Below, piece by piece: positions 8,722 to 18,400 of a DNA stretch of 64,000 nt. The stretch is from an uncultured Clostridia bacterium. Its GTDB lineage: Bacteria > Bacillota > Clostridia > UBA1381. Both the position numbers and the translations under genes were made by a program. The notes beneath the pieces were generated by a model. The model did not search any database and had not been told where the DNA came from. It saw nothing but the letters and a program-made list of their open reading frames with translations. The DNA is taken from the NCBI GenBank assembly GCA_947628515.1, contig CANRAG010000001.1, positions 27,190 through 91,189 of the forward strand, read 5' to 3'. Every line of letters starts with the position of its first letter. Within the stretch, counting starts at the first letter, position 1.

Positions 8722-9600
8722 ATGCGCAGACATACAAGAGGAGAAAATATTTTTAATATTTTCGATATAGTGATAATGGTTGTGCTTATGGTACTGACAC
8801 TTTATCCGCTGCTTTATGTGGTGTTCGCATCCTTCTCGGACGGAACAAGGCTTATGCGTTTCAGCGGTCTTTTGACGCATCCTCTGGGCTTCAGTCAGGC
8901 GGCGTACAAGTCGGTGTTTGCCAATCCTAACATAATGCACGGCTATGCGAACACTCTTATTCTCGTTGTTGCGGGAACGGCGATGGGCGTGATTTTGACC
9001 GTGATAGGAGGATACTGTCTTTCGAGAAAGAATATGATGTGGCGCAACACGATAATGCTTGCCATAACATTTACCATGTTTTTTAACGGCGGTCTTATCC
9101 CGACATATCTGAATGTACAGAGACTGGGGCTGCTCGACACCCTTGCGGCGATATTACTGCCGACAGCAATCAACACCTTTAACCTTATAATAATGCGTAC
9201 GGCGTTTCTGTCCATACCGGACAGCCTTGTGGAATCGGCGGAGCTTGACGGGGCAAATCAGCTTATTATTCTGTTCAGAATAGCGCTGCCTCTCGCGCTG
9301 CCGACGGTTATGGTAATCGTGTTATACTATGCTGTTGAGAGATGGAATGAATGGTTTAACGCGATGATATATCTTCAGGACGCAAAGAAATTCCCCCTTG
9401 CGCTGGTGCTAAGAGAAATACTCATTCAGGAAAGCACAAGCTCAATGACGCAGGATGTCGGCGTGGGCGACAAGGAGAGCGTATCTCTGAGCATAAAATA
9501 TGCTGTAATTGTGGTTGCCACACTGCCGATACTGGTACTCTATCCTTTCCTGCAAAAATACTTTGTAAAGGGAGTTATGGTAGGCGCGGTAAAGGGATGA
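8722..9600 (+). CDS. ABC transporter permease, LplC type
   Basis: A 292-residue permease with about six membrane helices. The EAA loop is ESAELDGANQLIILFRIALP near residue 180, and the tail reads QKYFVKGVMVGAVKG, typical for the second permease of Lpl/YtcP systems. The ATG at 8722 is preferred over an upstream in-frame GTG because AAGGAGG lies at 8709-8715, at correct spacing. The gene starts 11 bases after the LplB-type gene. Together with the lipoprotein it completes the importer except for the ATPase. Confidence 0.93.
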   Translation: MRRHTRGENIFNIFDIVIMVVLMVLTLYPLLYVVFASFSDGTRLMRFSGLLTHPLGFSQAAYKSVFANPNIMHGYANTLILVVAGTAMGVILTVIGGYCLSRKNMMWRNTIMLAITFTMFFNGGLIPTYLNVQRLGLLDTLAAILLPTAINTFNLIIMRTAFLSIPDSLVESAELDGANQLIILFRIALPLALPTVMVIVLYYAVERWNEWFNAMIYLQDAKKFPLALVLREILIQESTSSMTQDVGVGDKESVSLSIKYAVIVVATLPILVLYPFLQKYFVKGVMVGAVKG

Positions 9601-9640
9601 CGTGCCTGTGCGGCAATCAGGGAAAGGAAATAGTGATGCA

Positions 9641-12601
9641 ATGAAAAAGATACTGAGCTTTCTGGCAGCGGCGATGCTCGTGTCCGGCGCGGCAGCTTTA
9701 GGCGCGTCGGCGGAAAACCTTGCCGCGGGAGTGTGCGCGGACGCGGAGTTTTACGATGGCTCCGGCAAGGCGCTCGAAACCGATACAAGCGGTATATCGG
9801 CGCTTACAGACGATAATGAATATTCGTTGTTTCAGACCCCGGTGGGTACAGCGAGCGGTAGGATTATACTTGATTTGTACAGCCGACGGGTTGTAAATCA
9901 TGTTTACATAAGAGAAACCAACAGCACAATAGAAGGCTTTAAGATATATCTCTCAAACGATCGGAAATCCTGGACGCCGGTATATACGGGAACCACTGCC
10001 GGATCTTACGGTGTAAATCCGTATTTTGACGCCGTAAGCACGCGGTATATAAAAATAGAAATAACCAAAACCGCGAACACCTATAATGATGCGAGCATAA
10101 CCTTCAGCGATATAAAAGCCTCCTATGAGACAGAGGCGCTGAAGGATGATCTTGAAAATGCGCTCTATCTCGGTAATTTAAAGTGGAAATCCGTAAATAG
10201 CGAGGATATGGCGGGGCATTTTACCGCCGCGCAGAAAAGCGCTCTTACCGGACGCATAAACACTGCCAATGCCGTCTATAGGGACAGCGGCGCGAGCCCG
10301 CGTGAGATTGAGTCCGCTGCTTCGGCGCTTAGGGCGTACCTGTTGGAGCTTTCTTCAACAGAACCGACGGAGAATGATTTTAAGCTTGTTCATCAAAGGT
10401 ACATGGATAACTTTGTAAATAACAAAGCGGAGCTGACCGAAAGCAGGATGAGGACGATACATAATATTGAGGACAATGTTGATTTATATGTTTCGGGAAT
10501 GTTGAGAAATCCGAACGCGGCGGAGCTGTGGGAGGAATATATCCCGCCTATGGCAAACACACAGCAGGAGCCGTCCAAGATAAGCAATTCGTTCGCGAAG
10601 ATTAAGCAGATGGCTATAGCATACGAGCAGGAGGCAAACAAATATTATAAGGATGAAAAGCTTCTTGCCGATATCGAATACGCTCTGAACTTTATGTACG
10701 AGAAAAAATACCAACCGTCCATAGATATGTACGGAAACTGGTATTACTGGCAGGTGAGCGCGCCGGCTACGATTACAGATATTCTGGTTATTATGAAAGG
10801 CGACGTTTCCAAGGAGATTACAAACAAGCTTGTGAACGCCATAAACGAGCGAAACGGAGACGATTTCCATTACACATGGATAGGCGCCAACAGAATGTAT
10901 CTTGCGGCAATGAATTTAAAACTGGGAGTTATAATGGATGACGGGGAGTATATCCACCGTGTAAAATATGCCATAGCCGAGGAAAACCGCTGCAAAAACA
11001 TTCAGATTGAGGAAGGCGAAAATGAAAACGACGGATACTTCTGGGACGGCTCTTATATGTTCCACAGCGGAATATTGTATAATGCTACCTATGGCAGAGA
11101 TCAGTATACAAACACGATGAATGTCATAAAGTACCTTGACGGTACCGTATGGCAGGTAGACCAGGGGCTTATTGACAGCATGGCGGAGCGCGTAACGGAT
11201 ATGTTTTTCGGTGTAATCTATAAGGGTATGAGCGTGGACGTTTCCGCTGGACGCGGACTCGGCTCCGGAATAAGCTACGGCATAACGATTGCGGACACGT
11301 TAGAAAGTCTTGCGCAGTACCTGGGCGAGCCGAAACGGACGGAACTGCTCGAAAAGGTAAAGGGCTTAATGCTTGCGCAGGGAAGAACCACCGCGCTTAC
11401 CCGTGATGACAGTATAGAGGCGGCGCAGGAAAGTTGGTGGCTGAAACGTTATCCGATAGGAAATAAGCTCGTGCTTCACGCCGGCGATTACGGCTTTGGA
11501 CTGTCGATGTTTACAAAAAGAACAAAGACCTTTGAAGCGCCGAACGGCGATGCGATGAAGGCATGGTATGTCTCAAACGGCATGACGCAGATATATAATG
11601 ACGACAAGGAGCACTATGACCGCGATTACTGGATTGCGGTGGATCACTACCGCTTGCCGGGCACTACCGTTGACAGGATACCGCGTACAACGACCCGTTT
11701 TGAGGGCGAAATGTTCGGAACGCATAACTGGTGCGGAATGATAGATATTAATGAGCAATACGGAACCGCGGGAATGATGCTTGACCATTATAACAGCTCT
11801 GTTGAGGCATACAAATCCTATTATTTGTTTGATGACGAAATCGTGTGTCTCGGCTCCAACATTTCAAAGGGTACGTCGGTAATCGAGACGATAGTGGATA
11901 ACAGAAAGATAAAAGACGACAACTCCAATATATTCCTCGTAAACGGTGAGAAATACGAAGGACAGCAGCAGATAAATAATGTCAAAACCGCGTGGCTTGA
12001 AGGCAATGTCAGCGATGTAAGCTACGGATATTATTTCCCGCGCTCGGACAGCGTAAAATTCCTGAGGGGCGCGCAGACCGAGCGTGAAACCGATATGTGG
12101 ATGTCGGACACGGACAATGTGGTGACGAAGAACTTTGTAACCATGTGGTATGACCACGGCAAGCAGCCGAACAATGCCGGCTATGCCTACGTGTTGCTTC
12201 CGAATTTTACCGCGGAGCAGGTCGAGGAATACGCGGCGTCGCCCGACACCGAAATTCTTGCCTGTGACGGCACGGCGCATGTTGTCAGGGAAAATACGCT
12301 TGGCATCACGGCGTATAATTTCTGGAGCAGCTTCGGCGGAGAGTCGTGCGGAGTTAAGACCAACACACCGCTTACTATGATGAGAGCTCAGAAGGACGGC
12401 AGCTTGATTTTATCAATGACGGACCCGACATTCAGCATAGAAAACATCGCGTATATAACTCTTGACTGCAGCGTATCGGAGATTTGCGAGTGTGATGACA
12501 GGATAACGGTGGAATCGCTTTCACCGCTTGCCTTAAAGGTCGATTTTAATAAGATTAACGGAAAAAAGATAGAATTGAAAGCAACCCTCAAGGATAACTA
12601 A
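9641..12601 (+). CDS. Secreted polysaccharide lyase family 8 (hyaluronate/chondroitin AC-type) with N-terminal discoidin-like domain
   Basis: A 986-residue secreted enzyme. The signal peptide ends at ASA-EN near residue 24. Residues about 60-165 resemble an F5/8 type C (CBM32-like) carbohydrate-binding domain. The alpha-toroid domain follows, then the beta-sandwich domain with DHYRLPGTTVDRIPR. The PL8 catalytic set can be read: Asn417 in GANRM, His475 in YMFHSG, Tyr484 nine residues later, and Arg538 in AGRGLGSG. The His-Tyr (9) and His-Arg (63) distances equal those of pneumococcal hyaluronate lyase. It would cleave hyaluronan or chondroitin by beta-elimination outside the cell. The ATG at 9641 follows GGAAAGGAAA and begins the signal peptide. 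No SLH domain is present, so it is free or held by partners. Confidence 0.93.
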   Translation: MKKILSFLAAAMLVSGAAALGASAENLAAGVCADAEFYDGSGKALETDTSGISALTDDNEYSLFQTPVGTASGRIILDLYSRRVVNHVYIRETNSTIEGFKIYLSNDRKSWTPVYTGTTAGSYGVNPYFDAVSTRYIKIEITKTANTYNDASITFSDIKASYETEALKDDLENALYLGNLKWKSVNSEDMAGHFTAAQKSALTGRINTANAVYRDSGASPREIESAASALRAYLLELSSTEPTENDFKLVHQRYMDNFVNNKAELTESRMRTIHNIEDNVDLYVSGMLRNPNAAELWEEYIPPMANTQQEPSKISNSFAKIKQMAIAYEQEANKYYKDEKLLADIEYALNFMYEKKYQPSIDMYGNWYYWQVSAPATITDILVIMKGDVSKEITNKLVNAINERNGDDFHYTWIGANRMYLAAMNLKLGVIMDDGEYIHRVKYAIAEENRCKNIQIEEGENENDGYFWDGSYMFHSGILYNATYGRDQYTNTMNVIKYLDGTVWQVDQGLIDSMAERVTDMFFGVIYKGMSVDVSAGRGLGSGISYGITIADTLESLAQYLGEPKRTELLEKVKGLMLAQGRTTALTRDDSIEAAQESWWLKRYPIGNKLVLHAGDYGFGLSMFTKRTKTFEAPNGDAMKAWYVSNGMTQIYNDDKEHYDRDYWIAVDHYRLPGTTVDRIPRTTTRFEGEMFGTHNWCGMIDINEQYGTAGMMLDHYNSSVEAYKSYYLFDDEIVCLGSNISKGTSVIETIVDNRKIKDDNSNIFLVNGEKYEGQQQINNVKTAWLEGNVSDVSYGYYFPRSDSVKFLRGAQTERETDMWMSDTDNVVTKNFVTMWYDHGKQPNNAGYAYVLLPNFTAEQVEEYAASPDTEILACDGTAHVVRENTLGITAYNFWSSFGGESCGVKTNTPLTMMRAQKDGSLILSMTDPTFSIENIAYITLDCSVSEICECDDRITVESLSPLALKVDFNKINGKKIELKATLKDN

Positions 12602-12641
12602 AGAAGCCAATTAAAAGCCAATCAAAAGCCAATCAAAAAGC
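12602..12641 (+). repeat. 11-base tandem repeat in the intergenic spacer
   Basis: Three copies of an 11-base unit (consensus AAAAGCCAATC) run from 12602 to 12634, followed by a partial fourth. They fill the gap between the first lyase and the SLH gene, immediately before the ribosome binding site. Confidence 0.85.
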
Positions 12642-12656
12642 AAAATGGAGATTAAA

Positions 12657-15467
12657 ATGAAAAAAATCACAGCAATATTGACACAGCTCGCCATTATCGG
12701 CACGTTGCTGACCTTTCCGGCAATGCATCCTGCCGCGGCAACAAGGGATAATATAGACTCATTCTATAATATATTTCCCATTATCGGCGAGGAAATAAAA
12801 CAGGACGGAAGCATATCGAGAGCGGAATTTGCGCAGATTATCGCGGGGATATTTGAACGCGGAGGTATAAACTACAGCGGAAATTATGCTTTTGATGATG
12901 TGAGCGCTTCCGACCCGTACTACGGCGCTGTCAGCACGGTTCTGGCGGCGGGCTGCATGAGCGGCGACAGCGGCGAGGACGGTATTTACCATTTCAGACC
13001 GAACGACGCCATTTCCGATGACGAAGCGGTAAAGACGCTTGTTTATATGCTCGGCTACGGCTATCTGTCCGAGTGCTACGGAGCATATCCCGATGGCGCC
13101 CGTCAGGCGGCGCAGAGGCTGGATTTATATGATGGCGCCTCATCCGGCGGAGCGGTGGAAAAAATCTCGGCGTATGTTTACAATGCTCTGCATGCGTATG
13201 TCGCGGAGGACGTGGAGAGCAGCGCAAAGTCGATAACCTATGAGCCGGGCGATGAAACCTATATGGAGAAGTACTGGGATATTTCCAAAATAGGCGGCGT
13301 ACTCAACAAAAACTCCTTTATAGACATAAACGGCGCGGACGCGGCGGCAGCGGGCAGGATAGAGATTGACAACGAGATGTACACCTCTGATTTTTCGTAT
13401 GAAAACGTGGAATATCTGGGCAGATATGTAACGGCGTACGTGTATATCGACGGCGAAAACGAGGGAGCGGTCGCGGGAATGTTTCCCGACTCAAAATACG
13501 ACAGCTTCGTAAAAGTCAACGGTGAAAACATATACGAAATCAACGATTTCTCAAGAATACAAACGGGCGAAAGCAGACGCGAAAAAACCTATACAATGGC
13601 TCCCGAGGCGAATGTGTTCTATAATTTTCAATTTCTCGGTCCGGTTCGCGCGGTGAATTACGAAAGCGCTGATGTGAAGAAAGCGCTCGAGACGCTCGGC
13701 GACGGAAGAAACTGCGAAATTGTACTTGCCGACAATAACGGCGACGGCAAATACGACTTTGTGTGGGTGCGCGAGTATGAAGATTATCAGGTGGAAAGCT
13801 TTGTATCCTCAGAGTGTAAAATCATCGACGCGTATGACAGCACGGTACTTAAAATGCAGGACGCATATGATTCGGACAAGATAGCGCTGTTTAAGGACGG
13901 ACGCGCGGCAAGCGTGAACGACATTGCGAAAAATTCAATCGTGTCGCTTTTCTGGTCGGGGAGCAAGGAAAACATTACCGGAGCTATAGGATATATAAGC
14001 GACGCTCAGGTTTCAGGTGAAATCAATATTGTGGGCGATAATGAGTGCGGCATAGACAATGTTAAATATAAAATAGGAAAACGCTATGAAAAGCTTTTAG
14101 AGGGCAGGAACAAAAATGTTATTGACCTTCGCACCGGCACGAGCAGCGTGTTTTATCTGAACGCCTTCGGCAGCATAGCGGGCGTTAGCAGCGCAAGCTA
14201 TTACAGACCGGGTGAGTCTTACGTATTCCTTATCAAGGCTGTGAACGATATGGAGGACGTAAGCATAAAGGTGTTAAATACCGACGGCGACATTGTCATG
14301 CTTCAATGCGCGAACTCCGTAGCGGTAAACGGCAGCAATGCGAAGGGCGAAAATGTTTTCACACGTCTGCGCGGACTCGGCTCGGCGATAGGAATAGATC
14401 CGACGGAAGAAAACGCGTATATCTATAAGCTTGCAAAGATAAAGGTAAACGATGACGGCGAGGTCACGAATGTGGAAGCGGAGGTGAGCGGCAGCTCGGA
14501 CAAAAGAAGACTGACCGCCGACCTCACCCTGAGCACGGCTGCGGCAAAATCATATTCGGATATCGTTTATAAGAATTCAACGATAGGAAAGAGCGTGGGA
14601 ATGTCCTCATCAACCGTGATTTTTGACGTCCCGAATACCGCTACGGCAAGCCAGGCAATATCGGACGAGAACGCGTTTTCCGTTACCAGTGTAAACAACT
14701 TTACGGGCGATACGGCGTTCGGCATAAGCGGAGCGAATTCCATTGCGAACGCGACCGGACTTTCCATGAAATTCTTCGAGCTTGACGGGACACGGTTTGC
14801 GGACGTCGCGGTTCGCTACTACGTATATAATTCCACCGTAGGCGGAGTAAGCGGCGTGCCGGAAAAAAATCAGGATTGTCTGATTGTGGACAAGGTAAGC
14901 TACAGCGTAAGCGACAACGGTGAGAATGTATGGCTGCTCCACGGAATGAAATCCGGAGAGGAAATCACCATGCAGACCTCGGAAATAAGAGATGAAGCTA
15001 ATCCGTGGAAACAGTTTGTCACTCTGTTTGACGGAGAATTGGAGTCGTTTGCAGGCGGCGAGGACGGCGAGTCGAAGGCGCCGGAGTGCGTAAAGCCGGG
15101 CGATGTTATAATGACGTCCGAAAACGCAAGGGGCGAGATTATCAATATCCTTGTTTCGTGCCGCGGCAAGGACGCGGGCGATTTGCAGTGGATAACGGCG
15201 GGCTCCGTAACGGGCGCGGGACACGGAAATGAGTATCTGGGAGTCAACTGCGGCGTGATTGAGAACTACAGTTCCGGAAAGCTGGTCGTAAAAGAGATTG
15301 ACGGAGTCGATAGGGTATACGCGTTCGGTTCCCCGACTATTACAATATACAACAGAAGCAAAAAAACGACCTCTGTCGGCAGCACAAACGCTATTGAAGC
15401 GGGCAAGGAAATATACATAAGGCAGTATTACTCGCAGATAAAGGAAGCGGTAATTTTTGAGGACTGA
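12657..15467 (+). CDS. Secreted SLH-domain protein of unknown function
   Basis: About 936 residues with a signal peptide (basic start, hydrophobic core, cleavage near PAAA). Residues about 30-160 resemble one and a half S-layer homology motifs, with SRAEFAQIIAGIF, a FDDVSASDPYYGAV segment and a DDEAVKTLVYMLGYGYL segment. A DNNGDGKYDF stretch near residue 365 resembles a calcium-binding EF-loop. The rest is repetitive beta-rich sequence that I do not recognise. The ATG at 12657 is favoured over 12645 because GGAG falls six bases before it. It probably sits in the cell wall and helps to hold glycan or enzyme; this rests only on location and the SLH motif. Confidence 0.75.
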   Translation: MKKITAILTQLAIIGTLLTFPAMHPAAATRDNIDSFYNIFPIIGEEIKQDGSISRAEFAQIIAGIFERGGINYSGNYAFDDVSASDPYYGAVSTVLAAGCMSGDSGEDGIYHFRPNDAISDDEAVKTLVYMLGYGYLSECYGAYPDGARQAAQRLDLYDGASSGGAVEKISAYVYNALHAYVAEDVESSAKSITYEPGDETYMEKYWDISKIGGVLNKNSFIDINGADAAAAGRIEIDNEMYTSDFSYENVEYLGRYVTAYVYIDGENEGAVAGMFPDSKYDSFVKVNGENIYEINDFSRIQTGESRREKTYTMAPEANVFYNFQFLGPVRAVNYESADVKKALETLGDGRNCEIVLADNNGDGKYDFVWVREYEDYQVESFVSSECKIIDAYDSTVLKMQDAYDSDKIALFKDGRAASVNDIAKNSIVSLFWSGSKENITGAIGYISDAQVSGEINIVGDNECGIDNVKYKIGKRYEKLLEGRNKNVIDLRTGTSSVFYLNAFGSIAGVSSASYYRPGESYVFLIKAVNDMEDVSIKVLNTDGDIVMLQCANSVAVNGSNAKGENVFTRLRGLGSAIGIDPTEENAYIYKLAKIKVNDDGEVTNVEAEVSGSSDKRRLTADLTLSTAAAKSYSDIVYKNSTIGKSVGMSSSTVIFDVPNTATASQAISDENAFSVTSVNNFTGDTAFGISGANSIANATGLSMKFFELDGTRFADVAVRYYVYNSTVGGVSGVPEKNQDCLIVDKVSYSVSDNGENVWLLHGMKSGEEITMQTSEIRDEANPWKQFVTLFDGELESFAGGEDGESKAPECVKPGDVIMTSENARGEIINILVSCRGKDAGDLQWITAGSVTGAGHGNEYLGVNCGVIENYSSGKLVVKEIDGVDRVYAFGSPTITIYNRSKKTTSVGSTNAIEAGKEIYIRQYYSQIKEAVIFED

Positions 15468-15497
15468 GCGGCCGGCGGAAAGGAGTGAATAACAGTA

Positions 15498-18400
15498 ATG
15501 AACAAAAGAGCTTTATCCGCGGCGCTTGCCGCCGCGCTCCTGCTTGTATCGGTCCCGTCATATGCGGAGACCGAAGCGGAACCGGCATATGAGGATTTTG
15601 AAGAGGAGTATTATGAACCGGAGCCGGACATGAGCATTGCGGCTGTTTCCCGGGACGGATTATTCAGCGATGATTTCGAGAACGGTTCTCTCTCGCAGTG
15701 GACGTCCTCATCGGTTCTTGAAAAGTCCGGAATAGACGGCTTCGGAGAGTACAGCGCGAAGCTTGCTTTTCCGGAGCAGCGACAGATAAGCAAGGTAAAT
15801 CTTGCGTTTTACGGAAGCTATACGGTTTCATATGACGTATATTTGCAGACGCTTGTTCCCGGCTTCTATGTGGATATGATTCGCAACAGAACGACCTCGG
15901 ACAGTCAGTATAAATTCAATGACCGACTGATGTTCGAGAAGGGTACAGGCTCGATAATTGACCAAAATCTTGCCGAGGCGACCGGATATTATGTAAAGGC
16001 GGGACAGAAATACCATGTGGAATGGCACTATGCGGGAACGGAAAATCATTTTACCGTTACAATAAGCGGTGTTCTCGGAACGTCCGCGGATGATGACGGC
16101 AGCCAAATGACGGTAACGGTAATCGATAAGGATATTCCCGATAAGACCATGAACAACGTCACATCGCCGTACAGCTATACGGTCGGCACATATTTTGTCG
16201 CCAATTCCACCAAAGCCGACGATTATGCCGAGGGAGGCATATATCTGGATAACGTTATGTACGAGGCGGACGGGATAACCGTTGAGCCGGGCGATTTCGG
16301 GCTTGGCGACAGCAGTATAACGTTTAAATGCAATCAGTTTATAGACAAAACGACAAAGGACAATATAGTCATTACGCGCGGCGGCGAAGCGCTTGCGGCG
16401 GGAACCGATTACAGCGTTTCCTACGGCGCTTCAAAGGACGGCGTGTACTGCCAAAATCCGACCGTTGTTTTCAACGAGCCGGTGACGGAGGCTGTGCGTT
16501 TCGACTTTACGGGCGTTAATGACAGCTACGGAAGAAGTCTCGAATACGTCGCCAATCTTCCCGCGACGCATGACAGTCTGGTGCTGGCGGCGGCATACGA
16601 TGAGTTTTCGGAGCAGTTTAACATTCCGTCCGTGCTTGACGAGGGAGTATATACCTTCCCGCAGACATTTACGAGCAGCCGATACCCCGGAGAGACGGTG
16701 AATATTTCCTACAGCGCTGTGGGCAGAGGCAGAACCTCGGATTACCGCGCGAATGAGACTGCGGTTGTTGACGGCGGCACGATTACCGTCAGGCGCGTGG
16801 GAGTGGACGATATAACGCTTGAGCCGCAGGATTTTGACGCGTCGCTTACAATATCGGCGTCGCTGTCATATAATGATGAGGTTCCGCGAGTGCTTTCCAA
16901 AGACACCTCGGTTATGCGGGATAAAATTTTAGAACGCGCCGTAAACTACAATTCGGAGATCGCTTCGCTTTGTGACGGCGACAATTTAACCGGAATTACC
17001 GTGACCGAGCCGGAAAAGGAATACATAATAGAGCTTGACGCTATATACCCCGTGGGCAGAGTGTATACCGACGGAACCTATTCCGGCGTCAGCGTATATT
17101 ATTCGGTAAACGGCGGCGAATACACTCCTGCCGGAGACGATCCGTTCAAAGCGGACAGGCTTAAAATTGTGGTAACCGGCTCGGGAGAGTACATGCTTTC
17201 GGAGGTCGAGCCGCTTTATTCCTCGTATTTTGACAGCTATTTTGCAATAATAGATGATTTTGAGGCATGGGACTATACGGGAAATCTGACGGGACTGACA
17301 AAATCGGATACGCTTCTGCTCCCGTCGGAGACAGATAACGGCACGAGGCTTGTGTGGTCGTCTGACAGCGTTTGTCTGGACGTGGAAACCGGCGCAATAC
17401 GCCAAAAGACCTCCGAGCAGACCGTAACTCTCACCGTAATGCCGTTAGACGCTGCCGGAAAGGCGATAACGGCGTGCAAAAAAACATATACCGCGGTGAT
17501 AGCCGCCAAATCCGGAAGCTCCATGGTAAACACGGCTGCGGAATTTTCGGACAACTTCGAATCCGGCAGCAACAGCGGATGGACAAACTATACCGCCGAG
17601 GTGGTGCCGACGGATATCGAAGGCTTCGGAGATTTCAGCGCGAGAATATCCTCTACAAAGACAAGACAGCTTTCAAAAACGGGCTTGAGCTTTTACGGCA
17701 GCTATACGATTGAATGGGATGTGTATATGGACGACATGAACGCCGGCTTCTATGTTGATGTTCTGCGAAACGGAAGCGGAGCCGCGTATCAGGACAGACT
17801 GTATTTTTCAAGAGGCACCGGAAAGCTTGTATTTGACGGAGCGGACACGGGCTATTACGGCAAGTCCGGACTGTACCATGTGCGGTGGGTAGTAGACGGC
17901 ATAAATAAAACATATACGATATATGTCTCCGGCAGACTTGCCGCGAAACAGGCGGACGAGGGAACGGATTATACGGACTTGTGCGTTCTGGATAATAAGG
18001 CAATTCCGGAAACGACCGTGAGCGGCAATAAGCAGGAGTATGAGTTCACAAGCGGAATTACGTTTATCGGCTCGTCGCAGACGGACTCGGAATATACCGG
18101 ATGTATGTATATCGACAACGTAAAGATTAGCGCGGATGATTTTAAGTATACGCTTGACGATTTCCCGTTCGGCGCGACAGAGCTGAAAATGCACACAAAT
18201 CATTACATACCGCAGGAGGAGCTACAGAATATTGTTGTAACGGACGGCTCGCAAAAGCTTATAGCCGGAACGGATTACAGCCTGTCATATGAATATAAAA
18301 GCGGAGATAATGTCGCGTCGCCGATTTTTGTTTTTACCGACGGGATAAACAGTCCGCTGAGGTTCAACCTCGATAATGTAAGAGACAGCTACGGCAGACC

